Positions 36,383 to 45,359 of a stretch of 51,580 bases of DNA are shown here, piece after piece. Origin of the DNA: Lachnospiraceae bacterium. Lineage in GTDB: Bacteria > Bacillota > Clostridia > Lachnospirales > Lachnospiraceae. The position numbers were made by a program, and so were the translations under genes. How positions within the stretch are numbered: the first letter of the stretch is position 1; each line of letters starts with the position of its first letter. Under the pieces are notes generated by a model. The model did no database searches. It was not told where the DNA came from and saw nothing but the letters and a program-made list of their open reading frames with translations. The stretch is taken from NCBI GenBank assembly GCA_017408735.1, contig JAFQUB010000004.1:1-51580 (forward strand). The letters run 5' to 3'.

Positions 36383-36437
36383 AAAAAGGATTCTGCAATT
36401 CAGAATAATTTTTTCCTGATTGCAAAATCCCTTTTTT
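36383..36437 (-). terminator. Terminator of the secreted phosphoesterase gene
   Basis: An imperfect stem of about 19 bp (GGATTCTGCAATTCAG against CTGATTGCAAAATCC with mismatches) and flanking A/T runs directly after the stop codon. Confidence 0.75.
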
Positions 36438-36449
36438 ATATGATTTATA

Positions 36450-39449
36450 TTATTTTACTGTTACAGATTTTACTGCACTGTAATTTCCCTGAAGCTTGCT
36501 TCCGGAAGCTTTTTTGTATGAGCATACTCTTACATAATATTTCTTTTCGGATTTCAGCTTACTAATTTTCTTAGATGTTGTTTTGTTATTTGAAATAGTA
36601 ACTGTTTTCACACCCTTTTTTAAGTTCTTATCTGTAGAATACTGCAGAACATAACCTGTTGCTTTTGTATCTTTAACCCATTTTACGGTTATTGTTTTTG
36701 CCTTTGTAGATTTTACAGATGATACTTTCTGTTTTTTAGGTTTTACTGTTACTGTAATCTTCTTTGTTGCTGCTTTGTATGCATTTGTTTCTGCTGCTTT
36801 GATTGTGATTGTAGTCTTTCCACAACCCTTAATGGATATTTTTCCATCTGCAGCCACGGTTACTACTTTTTTATTTCCTGAAGCATATGTTAATGTTCCG
36901 TCACCATCTGTTTTTGCACCAAGTTTAAATGCTTTTGCACCATAAGTTTTAGTTACGTTTTTAGCTGTTACAGTCTGTACTTTTTTAGCTGCCTGTGTTG
37001 GTGCTGCTCCTACCACGATTGTTGTTTCATCTGTGATACTGTTTCCTGCTGCATCTACTGCTGTATAAACCAGTTTATAAGAACCTGTTGCTTTTGCTGT
37101 GAATGTACCTGCAGCTACAGAATCGCTGTTTCCACCTGCTGTGTATACAACCTGATTGTTGCTGTCGAAAATTTCTGCTTTCAAAGTTACTACTGTACTG
37201 TTATCTGCTGCTTTTGCTGCAGGAACTGCATATGCTGCATTCTGTGTTGCTGTTTTCTGTGCATCGTTTGCTTTCTTAATTACAGGTTTATCTGTATCCA
37301 AAGATTTCAGTTCACGATTTGCAAGCATTTTCACCTGTTTTTCAGTCATTGGTTCACTGTACATTCTTGCTGTTGAAACCTGCCCTGAAATCGGAGATTG
37401 GATAGCTCCGTAAGAAGAACCTGAATCTCCACCGATAACATAATACTGAGCTCCATCTCTTGGTGTTGTTACAGAACCTTCTACTGCAACGGAAGCAACT
37501 CTTTCACCGTTTACATAAAGGATAACCTTGCTGTCATTATAAGTTACTGCCATATGGTTCCATGAGTTAAAGTCAATGGCTGCTGTTGCTCTTGGAACTC
37601 TGTATTCTCCATCAATGTGTACAAATGCAGCTACATCTGCCTTTGTTGCATCATCGCTGTTTGGATAAATTTCAAATCCAATACCTGCACTCTGCATATT
37701 TCCAAAGAAGTTCACATAGCTTTCGCCAAATGCATCCACATAAACTACACTTTCCATTGTGAAACCATCGTTTGTTTTTGCATACTGAGCACTTGTCCAG
37801 TCTGTGCAGAATGCTTCGCTTTCCTGTCCTGTAAATATAGCTACATATTTACCAAGAGTTTCATTTATTGCAATATTGCTTCCATCGCTGCCGTAGAATG
37901 TATGATTTTCAGGTGAGTGGTCTGTAATCACACCGCCGGAGAAATCTACATCCAGAAGGTCTGCTGTCGGAAGTCCCGCTGTCATATCTTCGAATGTTAA
38001 TGCGGATTTATCTATTCCTGTTGTCTTAAATGTTTCCGTCAGATAATCTTCTGATACCAGACCATACGCATCAATGGCATGAATCTGTAATTCGTATTCT
38101 GTACCTGCCTTTAATTCTGTTGTTGTGTAAGAGATTGTCTCAGGCATTGGTGTAAAGTAATATTCTGAGAATGTTCTAAATGTCTTTGCAACTTTACCTG
38201 TAGCTTTGTTGATGAAATCGTATTTATAGGAATGTACAACATCTCCCACACTGTTTTCAGGAACAGATGCCTGGTCAAATTCAATTTTAGCTGAATTATC
38301 TGTAATTTCACTTACAGTAACTTTATCTGTATCGTCAAATTCAGGTGCTACAGCTCCTGCCTTACGTTCTTCTGTGTATGGCAGTTCTTTTGTGATATCA
38401 AATGTCCATGTCTGGTCAAGATACTGGTCTGCAATAAAGTCATAGTTCTTGATTGTAACAACGCTACCGTCTACAGTAACTTCCAACCCCTGTGCAACAT
38501 TGTTTGCATTTGGAGGAATAGAGCCATAAATCATACCGGTTTCAAGTTCCATATATGACAATGTTACTGTATTAACTGCTGTATAACCGCCATCCTGCCA
38601 GATACTTGTGGGATTATTATTTGGAGAATGGATATGTCCTGAAAAAGATACCACCTGTGGATAATCCTTAAAGATTTCTTCCAATCCTGAACCATACCAT
38701 TCGTGAGATACATAAAATGTATTTTTAATTGGATGATGGAAAAATACAAAAATTGGTTTGTTAGGATCTTCTGCTACTGCAGCATCCAACTGTTGCTTCA
38801 ACCATTCTAATGTGTATGTATAATTTCCACCACCTTGAGCTGAACCACGTCCTGTAGTTTCATCCAATGTACCGGACCCCGGACTTAAAGTAATGAAATG
38901 ATAGCCATTCACAACCTGATTATTATTTGGTATATTTCCTGTAGCTTCTTCAAATCCTGCTGCACTGTTTCCTTCATGATTACCCATGGAAGCAATCAAT
39001 GGAATGGTAAGATTTGTATCTTTAATTTCTTTCCATGTGTCATATTCTGATGTTGAACCTCCGTCTGTAAGGTCACCTACAACTACCATTCTGTCTAATC
39101 CGAGATTGCTGAATCTCTGGAAAGCTTTTGCAAGTCTTTCTTTTTCTGTTGTTTTTGATGCAGTAACATGAGTATCAGATACAACACCGAAGGTTACTTT
39201 TCCTTCTTGGGCAGTATCATCTGTCTGGGTACTTTCTTCTGTTGTGATTTCTACATCCACAACTTCGGATTCTTCCATTTTTTCCTCTGTACTGTCATCT
39301 GCCTGAACTGCATTTACTGTCATGGTTTCTTCTGTCTGCTGTGGCTCTGCTGTCTGTGATGCCTGTGCCGGAATGCTTCCAAAGCCAGAGCATACACATG
39401 CACATGCCATAACCGCCGCAAAAAAACGTTTCATTTTTTTAAGCTTCAT
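36450..39449 (-). CDS. Secreted metallophosphoesterase with LamG, Ig-like and Fn3 domains
   Basis: A 999-residue exported protein. It has a signal peptide (FFAAVMACACVCSGFGSIPA, cleaved near AQA), then a calcineurin-type phosphoesterase from about 85 with GVVSDTHV, VVVGDLTDG, SMGNHEG, FFHHPI and FSGHIHSP, which supply the two-metal ligands. A fibronectin-like part follows, then a LamG/concanavalin-like domain (TADLLDVDFSGGVI, FTMESVVYVDAFGE). Ig-like repeats and a C-terminal Fn3 domain (ITVKWVKDTKATGYVLQYST) close it. There is no LPXTG motif, so it is probably released or held non-covalently. The substrate may be a nucleotide, phospholipid or phosphosugar. Confidence 0.88.
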   Translation of the reverse strand: MKLKKMKRFFAAVMACACVCSGFGSIPAQASQTAEPQQTEETMTVNAVQADDSTEEKMEESEVVDVEITTEESTQTDDTAQEGKVTFGVVSDTHVTASKTTEKERLAKAFQRFSNLGLDRMVVVGDLTDGGSTSEYDTWKEIKDTNLTIPLIASMGNHEGNSAAGFEEATGNIPNNNQVVNGYHFITLSPGSGTLDETTGRGSAQGGGNYTYTLEWLKQQLDAAVAEDPNKPIFVFFHHPIKNTFYVSHEWYGSGLEEIFKDYPQVVSFSGHIHSPNNNPTSIWQDGGYTAVNTVTLSYMELETGMIYGSIPPNANNVAQGLEVTVDGSVVTIKNYDFIADQYLDQTWTFDITKELPYTEERKAGAVAPEFDDTDKVTVSEITDNSAKIEFDQASVPENSVGDVVHSYKYDFINKATGKVAKTFRTFSEYYFTPMPETISYTTTELKAGTEYELQIHAIDAYGLVSEDYLTETFKTTGIDKSALTFEDMTAGLPTADLLDVDFSGGVITDHSPENHTFYGSDGSNIAINETLGKYVAIFTGQESEAFCTDWTSAQYAKTNDGFTMESVVYVDAFGESYVNFFGNMQSAGIGFEIYPNSDDATKADVAAFVHIDGEYRVPRATAAIDFNSWNHMAVTYNDSKVILYVNGERVASVAVEGSVTTPRDGAQYYVIGGDSGSSYGAIQSPISGQVSTARMYSEPMTEKQVKMLANRELKSLDTDKPVIKKANDAQKTATQNAAYAVPAAKAADNSTVVTLKAEIFDSNNQVVYTAGGNSDSVAAGTFTAKATGSYKLVYTAVDAAGNSITDETTIVVGAAPTQAAKKVQTVTAKNVTKTYGAKAFKLGAKTDGDGTLTYASGNKKVVTVAADGKISIKGCGKTTITIKAAETNAYKAATKKITVTVKPKKQKVSSVKSTKAKTITVKWVKDTKATGYVLQYSTDKNLKKGVKTVTISNNKTTSKKISKLKSEKKYYVRVCSYKKASGSKLQGNYSAVKSVTVK

Positions 39450-39551
39450 TCTCTTTTCTCCTTTTTTGTTTCATAAACTAAATTTTTTATCTGGCAAAAA
39501 GAGTATACTTCTTGATATTTAATTTAAAATGGTTTTTTTGTAAAACACTTG

Positions 39552-40712
39552 TTAAATTCTCTTAATAATATTTTTATGGCATAAATATGACGCTACAAAA
39601 GATGCTACCGGCACTGTTAAAATAACTGCCATGGTTCCCGAAAGCCCCTGACCAATTTCTATTGCAATAAAATCCGAGTTTATAAATTGATGGTAGCGAA
39701 TGCCATAAGATGTCAAAACAAGCATTTCTCCAATACAACTGCCCACAAACGCAAGAATTAGCGTATTACTCATAGTACCTACCATATCTTTTCCAATATT
39801 TATACCCGATTTTATAAGCTGGCTTTGTGTCATCTTAGGATTTGCTTCGTGAAGTTCAAAAATTGCAGATGAAATGGACATTCCCACATCCATTACCGCA
39901 CCTAAGGCAGATATTAATACTCCTGCAAATAATACTTCTCCAACTTTCAAACTGGTGTTCTGTGCCACCAACACCATATATTCTGTTTCATCCATATTGT
40001 AGCCAGACACATGAAGCAGCCATGACATAATTCCAAAAATAAGTCCGGCAATTATCACACCGGCAGCTGTAGATATAATCGCAGCCGTAGTTTTTTTGCT
40101 GATACCATTCAGCAACACCAAAGATACCGCCGTGGTAATAACCACAGTCACCACGGATGCCAAAACCGGTGAATAACCTTGATAAATCATCGGTAGCATC
40201 AGCATGATTACCGTAAAAAGGCAAAAAGCGAGTCCAAGAAAAGCCCGAATACCTTTAACACCACCAATCCATATCATCAAAGCCGCAAACACTGCTATCA
40301 TCAAATAAATATAAGGTGAACGATAATAATTGTAGATTAAACAGTACGGTTCTGTACCTTCCGGCTGGTCCACTGATACAATCACTTTCATTCCCGGTTC
40401 CACATAAACATTAGAATAAGACATAAGGTAATTCTCTATATCCACTTGAGTTCCCTTAAGCTTACCTTCGAGAATCTGAACTTTAGCATATTGAACACCA
40501 TTATATCTGTTGCTGTCAATCTGATCTAATTCCAACTCTGAATTGTCAGTTTCAATAACCTTCCCTTTGACATATGTAACATTTTCATTATTATAATGTT
40601 CATATTCATTTTGCACCTTCAAGCTCCATACAGATACTGCCCCCATAAAAACAAAAAGTATAATGGTAAGAGCAATTTCCCATTTTCGTTGTTTAAAGTT
40701 TTCTTTTTTCAT
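39552..40712 (-). CDS. YibE/F family membrane protein
   Basis: A 386-residue protein. An N-terminal membrane segment (ALTIILFVFMGAVSVWSL) leads to an extracellular beta-rich domain of about 100 residues, then eight or so membrane segments (YIYLMIAVFAALMIWIGGVK, then LASVVTVVITTAVSLVLLNG). GALGAVMDVGMSISSAI and GTMSNTLILAFVGSCIGEML are characteristic of the YibE/F family. The function is not established; transport has been suggested. ATG at 40710-40712 follows AAGGA; an earlier ATG has no ribosome site. Confidence 0.88.
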   Translation of the reverse strand: MKKENFKQRKWEIALTIILFVFMGAVSVWSLKVQNEYEHYNNENVTYVKGKVIETDNSELELDQIDSNRYNGVQYAKVQILEGKLKGTQVDIENYLMSYSNVYVEPGMKVIVSVDQPEGTEPYCLIYNYYRSPYIYLMIAVFAALMIWIGGVKGIRAFLGLAFCLFTVIMLMLPMIYQGYSPVLASVVTVVITTAVSLVLLNGISKKTTAAIISTAAGVIIAGLIFGIMSWLLHVSGYNMDETEYMVLVAQNTSLKVGEVLFAGVLISALGAVMDVGMSISSAIFELHEANPKMTQSQLIKSGINIGKDMVGTMSNTLILAFVGSCIGEMLVLTSYGIRYHQFINSDFIAIEIGQGLSGTMAVILTVPVASFVASYLCHKNIIKRI

Positions 40713-40848
40713 TTTGTCAAATCCTTCTTTTTCCATACTTTTTTATTATTAAAGTGTAGCATCGGACTTTTAAGGCAACTATCATCACCGGGTTAAAAAA
40801 ATGTAAATTATACATCATAATATTTCCGCCACCTAAAAGCAAAAAATA

Positions 40849-40909
40849 AGCCGGAGTGTTTTGCTATTTTCCTGCCTGCTTGACAGGGAAACAGCATCAC
40901 ACTTCGGCT
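40849..40909 (-). terminator. Terminator of the TPR-AAA protein gene
   Basis: A long imperfect hairpin (AGCCGAAGTGTGATGCT against AGCAAAACACTCCGGCT) followed leftward by TATTTTTT. Confidence 0.8.
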
Positions 40910-40916
40910 GCTTTTA

Positions 40917-43628
40917 CTATACGAAATCTTTTTCTTTCAAAATCATATAATGTTCATCATCATATCTTTTGGAAATTAAAGTTCCAAACATATTTTTCAA
41001 ACTTTTTTTGTTGGCATTTATAATAGCATCATCCACCATTTCTTTCACATCCGCGAGAGATGGTATTGTATCTGTTTCAAATTGTATTTCTGCCAGACGG
41101 CTATACAATGCCAAAACACCCATATCATCTATTTTACAGTCATTTTCGATAGCGTAAGATTTTGCGAATGCCACTAAATCTGTATTGGTGTATGGTGGTA
41201 AATCGATTTTTGCTGTAAATTTATTGCGGAAACCATTATCTGACTCTAACAGCTTCAACATTCTTTCTTTTGTGTCTTCAACAATTACTAAAATGGTATT
41301 TTCTCTTTCATCCAATATTTTAGAGAAGTTCTGAACCGTTTCCTTATTCATGTCTGCCGCGGATTCTATAATAAGCACTCCACCTGCAGCATTTTCCATT
41401 ACGGTATCTACTTCCTTCTGATTCATTGCCTCTCCGGTGATTCTTGCCACTTTATTTCCGGTAATATTTCTGGATTTTTTAGCTGCTTTTATAATGTCTA
41501 CTGCAAGGGTTGTCTTTCCTGTTGCAGAGTCACCCATGATAATAATATTTCCTTTATCTGATATTTCATCAATACTTTCTAAAGCACTTACAATCTGGTC
41601 GCTGACACCATCGATTTCTGTAAAATATTTAAAAATACGTTTGAAGCTTTCTGCATCTGCTTCCATTACCATAGGATTTTCTTCTTCCTCTTCTCTGGCA
41701 ATGCTTTCAATGCCTTCTGGCAAATCCGCAGATAATCTTGATTCCAGTTCCTCTACCACATCTTCATCTTCCGGTTCTTCTTCTTTTCCAAAATCATCTA
41801 ATTCGTCCAATTCTTCCTGAGCTTCTAAAGATTCCAGCACAGCTTCCTCTAAATCCTGCTCTTCTTCCACATCTTCTTCATCCGGTTCATCCATTGACTT
41901 CAAAGCAGCTTCTGCTTCCTTCATGATGGCGTCTTCCATATCTTCGAAAATATTGGTTTCCTCAATCAGCGTCTGAAGACCTTCCTCATATTCCTCGTGA
42001 TTCTGTTCCATTTCTTCAGAACTCTCTCTGTCTTCCATCATTTTCTGCATTTCTTCAGTAATTGTTGGAACAACATCTGCCAGACGATCCATAATATCTT
42101 CTGTTTCTGCAATTGCCTTCTCTTTTGCTTCTTCTAAAACTTTCTGCTTTTCTTCCGCAGCTTCTGCCTTAACCCGTTCCCATTCCTGAAGAACTTCTTC
42201 AATGCTCATCTGACCGGTAATCTGTTTTTCCACAATATCTTCATCCGGCACACAGATAGATATCTGACCATCCCGTTCTTCAGAAAGCATGTTATTATAT
42301 ACAAATTCTGTATATGCCACCTCTTGCGGTTCTTCATTCATTTCCGGCTGTGTTTCCGGTTCTTCTTCGACTTCGATTACTTCCGGTTCGATTTCCGGCT
42401 GTTTCTTCTGTAATTCTCTTTCCACTTCCTTGACCGGAATAATTTTAGTCGGGGCATCTGTAATATGAAGAATGAATTCTTTTGTCTTTTCTAAATCCTC
42501 TGGTGTTTCCACAGGAATATCATCATTGACCTCCTCAGCAACACTGTCTAAGTCTGACTCCGGCTCATCTTTCCCTACCAGTTCATCTTCTTCTATTTCC
42601 AGATCCTGAAATTCTTCTGACTCAATATGTCTTCTAACTCCGCTTACCGACGTAATCTGACCTATCAGTTTGGCTGCTTCTGCCATAACATCAGCGTCTT
42701 CCTTTTCCATTTCATCCATTTCCGGATCATTATCATCTATATTAGGTAGTTCCTTAGTTTCTCCCGGTTTCTTTTCATCCACCAGTCCTTCAATTTTACT
42801 TTCCTGAACCAATTTTTTAATATTATTCATTGTGGTATCTACAGTTTCTTTTTCTGTAGCTTCCAGAATCTGCTGCATGCTTTTTGCCAGCTCTTTCTGC
42901 AAATTAACAGTATCGTAGATTCCATAATTCATTGGTTTAACATTGATTTCCGGTTCTTCTTCCATGGCTCTTTCCGCCACAGCTTCTACCGCTGCAATGG
43001 ATTTTTCAATCTGAACATCATTTCTGCTGTCATATTTTTTCTGCTGTTCTTCGGTCAATGGCTGGTAAAGCATTTTCAGCTCCATAGCCTTTTCCACATA
43101 CTTTCCTTCGGAAAACCATAAAATCAATTCATCACATTCTGCCACACACTGCTCGCTCATGCTTGCTCTGTGATATAAATATGCCAGTTCAAACGCCCAC
43201 TTCTCCACGTATTCATGACGTTTAAATTCTTCCAGCACTGCAATTCTTTCTTTCAATCCTACTTCCTGAGCTTCGTATAACTTATACTGTAGAATATATC
43301 TTCCCGTATCTCTTGGTGCGACCTGTACGAATTCTTTATAATATTCTACCGCATCTATGTAATCTTCCAAACGTATGGACAACTCTGCCAATGTATAAAT
43401 AATCATACGTCCATATGGATGCCTGTCGTAGGCAATCAACATAACATCCCGGCTCTCCTCCAGCATGTTATTCTTCTCATAAATTTCCCCAATAAGACAA
43501 AGCATAGGAATACTTCTTACACGATTCCAGTCAATGGTATTTGCAATTTTCATTGCAGATACGTAATCCTCCTGCTCTGCCAGCTTTCTAATTTGTTCTG
43601 CTTTTATGCGATATTCGTACTTGTCCAC
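40917..43628 (-). CDS. TPR protein with acidic linker and AAA-type ATPase
   Basis: A 903-residue cytoplasmic protein. Residues 1-210 are helical repeats of the TPR kind (AEQEDYVSAMKIANTIDWNR, LEDYIDAVEYYKEFVQVAPR). A very acidic segment of about 420 residues follows, mostly Glu and Asp. From about 640 there is an ATPase domain with Walker A GDSATGKTTLAVDI, a Walker B-like VLIIESAADMN and an arginine region (RENTILVIVEDTKERMLKLL). No partner is known to me. It could be a large chaperone or scaffold. The start is a GTG with GAGGTG 8 bases upstream. It is monocistronic. Confidence 0.8.
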   Translation of the reverse strand: MDKYEYRIKAEQIRKLAEQEDYVSAMKIANTIDWNRVRSIPMLCLIGEIYEKNNMLEESRDVMLIAYDRHPYGRMIIYTLAELSIRLEDYIDAVEYYKEFVQVAPRDTGRYILQYKLYEAQEVGLKERIAVLEEFKRHEYVEKWAFELAYLYHRASMSEQCVAECDELILWFSEGKYVEKAMELKMLYQPLTEEQQKKYDSRNDVQIEKSIAAVEAVAERAMEEEPEINVKPMNYGIYDTVNLQKELAKSMQQILEATEKETVDTTMNNIKKLVQESKIEGLVDEKKPGETKELPNIDDNDPEMDEMEKEDADVMAEAAKLIGQITSVSGVRRHIESEEFQDLEIEEDELVGKDEPESDLDSVAEEVNDDIPVETPEDLEKTKEFILHITDAPTKIIPVKEVERELQKKQPEIEPEVIEVEEEPETQPEMNEEPQEVAYTEFVYNNMLSEERDGQISICVPDEDIVEKQITGQMSIEEVLQEWERVKAEAAEEKQKVLEEAKEKAIAETEDIMDRLADVVPTITEEMQKMMEDRESSEEMEQNHEEYEEGLQTLIEETNIFEDMEDAIMKEAEAALKSMDEPDEEDVEEEQDLEEAVLESLEAQEELDELDDFGKEEEPEDEDVVEELESRLSADLPEGIESIAREEEEENPMVMEADAESFKRIFKYFTEIDGVSDQIVSALESIDEISDKGNIIIMGDSATGKTTLAVDIIKAAKKSRNITGNKVARITGEAMNQKEVDTVMENAAGGVLIIESAADMNKETVQNFSKILDERENTILVIVEDTKERMLKLLESDNGFRNKFTAKIDLPPYTNTDLVAFAKSYAIENDCKIDDMGVLALYSRLAEIQFETDTIPSLADVKEMVDDAIINANKKSLKNMFGTLISKRYDDEHYMILKEKDFV

Positions 43629-43765
43629 AACAACTTCACCTCACATGTCCCCTACTTAGTCATAGCGGATTTCCCATCTGCTACGCTATTTTATAGGCAA
43701 AAAATGCCTAAATATCATCTAGTTAAAAGTTTATCATATACCATAATATATGTCAAAAACAAAAA

Positions 43766-43802
43766 AGCGGTCGTTTTACTTTGATTGTAAAAAACGACCG
43801 CT
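43766..43802 (-). terminator. Leftward terminator ending an unexplained transcript
   Basis: A 12-bp stem (AGCGGTCGTTTT with its complement), followed leftward by TTTTTTG. No protein gene ends before it, so it most likely terminates the transcript that starts near 44605. Confidence 0.8.
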
Positions 43803-44609
43803 ACTCCTTATGTACTTTTGTTCTTTTCATTTTATTATTTCATATCAAAGACTTTTTCTTGTGTTTACCTGCTTTTGATTCTTTTGTGTTTTGTAAAAAT
43901 ACAAGTATCTTCGGCATTTTGAAATGATAACCTTATCTTTGGTTTCTACTTTCTTTTGTATTATATATATAAATTTTTATATATATCGAATCGTAATACT
44001 TATGCCTATAACCAGCTTAAAATATTTCTACTTTGCTTTGGTTATAAATACTTTAAATATGTCTGTTTCTTTACACATCCATATTCATTTCTACTGTGAT
44101 GAAATGTTTCAATATGTGATAAGCAACACTCTTTTCGGACTCTTGTATCTTTGATTCTTCTATTCTCACTTTTATTTTAATATTATCCGAAACTCTATCT
44201 AATCTTTTATAAAGGTATTATTTACTTTCGTAATATAATTCTTTGCTAATTGATTATTCACAGGATTTATAACTTATCCATCACACATATTGAATTGAGT
44301 TTTCTACCTTGTCCATTGGAATCAATCCTCCTGTCTGCACTTTATATGTTATGTGCTCCGAAATTTCTTTCTTATCCCATCGGAATCAATCCTCCTGTCT
44401 TGCACTTTCTTGTGTTATGCACTGTTAAAATACTCATTTCTACCCATTGGAATCTGCCTCCCAACTTGTACTTTTTCTTTCGTTCCTGTACGTTGCAACG
44501 CCATCTATTATTTTACCGTTTCCGGATTTACAAAAATCTCTTTCGTGCGCTTCTGCAAAGTCCTTATGGAAACCAGATGAATAATGACCCGTTGTTAATT
44601 GATGTATTT
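43803..44609 (-). other. Transcribed-looking region without a substantial gene
   Basis: About 810 bases between a strong leftward promoter and a leftward terminator, with no leftward frame over 60 codons. Short frames read like worn coding DNA: one of 29 codons (44415-44504) contains KVQVGRQIPMGRNEYF, and further left are pieces such as RLDRVSDNIKIKVRIEESKI. Three imperfect repeats lie at 44307-44480. The region may be a decayed gene, an RNA gene or a set of very short peptides; I cannot decide. The leftward strand is purine-rich like the coding strands nearby. Confidence 0.5.
44307..44480 (-). repeat. Three imperfect tandem repeats of 64-67 bp
   Basis: The core CCATTGGAATC or CCATCGGAATC recurs at 44313, 44377 and 44444. 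On the leftward strand each unit reads AAAGTGCA, a purine-rich ribosome-site sequence (AGGAGG in two, GGGAGG in one), ATTCC and ATGG. In protein terms two units approximate KVQTGGLIPM. Two of the ATGs open short frames of 10-11 codons and one stops after two. Confidence 0.7.
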
Positions 44610-44638
44610 ATATTACCACTGGTTTCCAGATTTGTCAA
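44610..44638 (-). promoter_or_regulatory. Strong promoter with palindrome in the spacer
   Basis: Leftward TTGACA (44633-44638) and TAATAT (44610-44615) are exactly 17 bases apart. The spacer holds the palindrome CTGG-AAA-CCAG (44619-44629). A near copy, CTGGTTTCCAT, lies downstream at 44566-44576, so a repressor may bridge the two. Confidence 0.72.
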
Positions 44639-44769
44639 CACTATTTTTCATTTTTTGATAAGTATTTTTACTATTCCTCCTTTTTCTCGCCATTATTTCG
44701 AATTATTTGTGTTAATTGTTTGTGCTTTTCTGACAATTTATTTTCCATTAACATTACATAATAAGAAAA

Positions 44770-44799
44770 GATAGCGTTAAAGGGCTACCTTTAACGCTA
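44770..44799. terminator. Terminator of the SpoIID-like operon
   Basis: A 13-bp stem (ATAGCGTTAAAGG with its complement) and GCTA loop, followed leftward by TCTTTTCTT. Confidence 0.88.
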
Positions 44800-44822
44800 T
44801 TCAACAAGCAAAAAATCTTCTT

Positions 44823-45347
44823 CTATTTAAGCTTAAAAGAATCTATAAACTTTTGAATTTCTTCCTCGGTTAATAATTGATTGTTTGCATAAACATCAAT
44901 AAACATATCTTGTTTATTTGTATATATGTAATGTGTTTCTTCCTCCGGTGGATTTTCTCCCTGTATCTCTTGAGAAGCTGATAGTTCATAATCGATTACC
45001 ATTTTATATCTGGTCCAGTCACCTAATACGGTTTCTTCTACATCCCTAAGAGAACTATGCTCTCCAAAGACATTCATTGCAATACTTTCAGCACTTGTAC
45101 AATAAGTGCAATCACGAAATATTTCTATATATGCTGCCTCATTGCTTCCTACCATGAATTTTCTACAATTATCAAAAGGTGTTTCTATATCCCATTGTTT
45201 CGAAACTGAAACAGTATAGATATCTGTTTCATATTTTGTCGCAACATTTCTACCTCTAGAAAGATAAGTGCATATTACTAATGCTACTATCATGACAACT
45301 ATTGTAATTGGTATTATCAGTTTTGCTTTTTTTGCTTTCTTATTCAT
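44823..45347 (-). CDS. Membrane-anchored protein of unknown function
   Basis: A 174-residue protein with an N-terminal anchor (IIPITIVVMIVALVICTYLS) preceded by a basic head, so the rest should face outside. The outer part has three cysteines (in NCRKF and in DCTYCTSAE) and an acidic C-terminus (LLTEEEIQKFIDSFKLK). I do not recognise the family. AGGAG lies 6 bases before the ATG, 12 bases after the SpoIID-like gene, so it is the last gene of the operon controlled from 46765-46832. Confidence 0.8.
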   Translation of the reverse strand: MNKKAKKAKLIIPITIVVMIVALVICTYLSRGRNVATKYETDIYTVSVSKQWDIETPFDNCRKFMVGSNEAAYIEIFRDCTYCTSAESIAMNVFGEHSSLRDVEETVLGDWTRYKMVIDYELSASQEIQGENPPEEETHYIYTNKQDMFIDVYANNQLLTEEEIQKFIDSFKLK

Positions 45348-45359
45348 GTCTTTCTCCTA

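Noticed and set aside
44307..44480. CRISPR-like array
   Set aside because: Only three imperfect units exist, the 'spacers' are similar to each other, and no cas gene is near.
44250..44774. Rightward 174-codon open frame over the repeat region
   Set aside because: It starts with TTG and has no ribosome site. Its composition is the Leu/Ile/Phe/Ser-rich kind produced by reading the complement of A-rich DNA. Strong promoter and terminator signals here point leftward.
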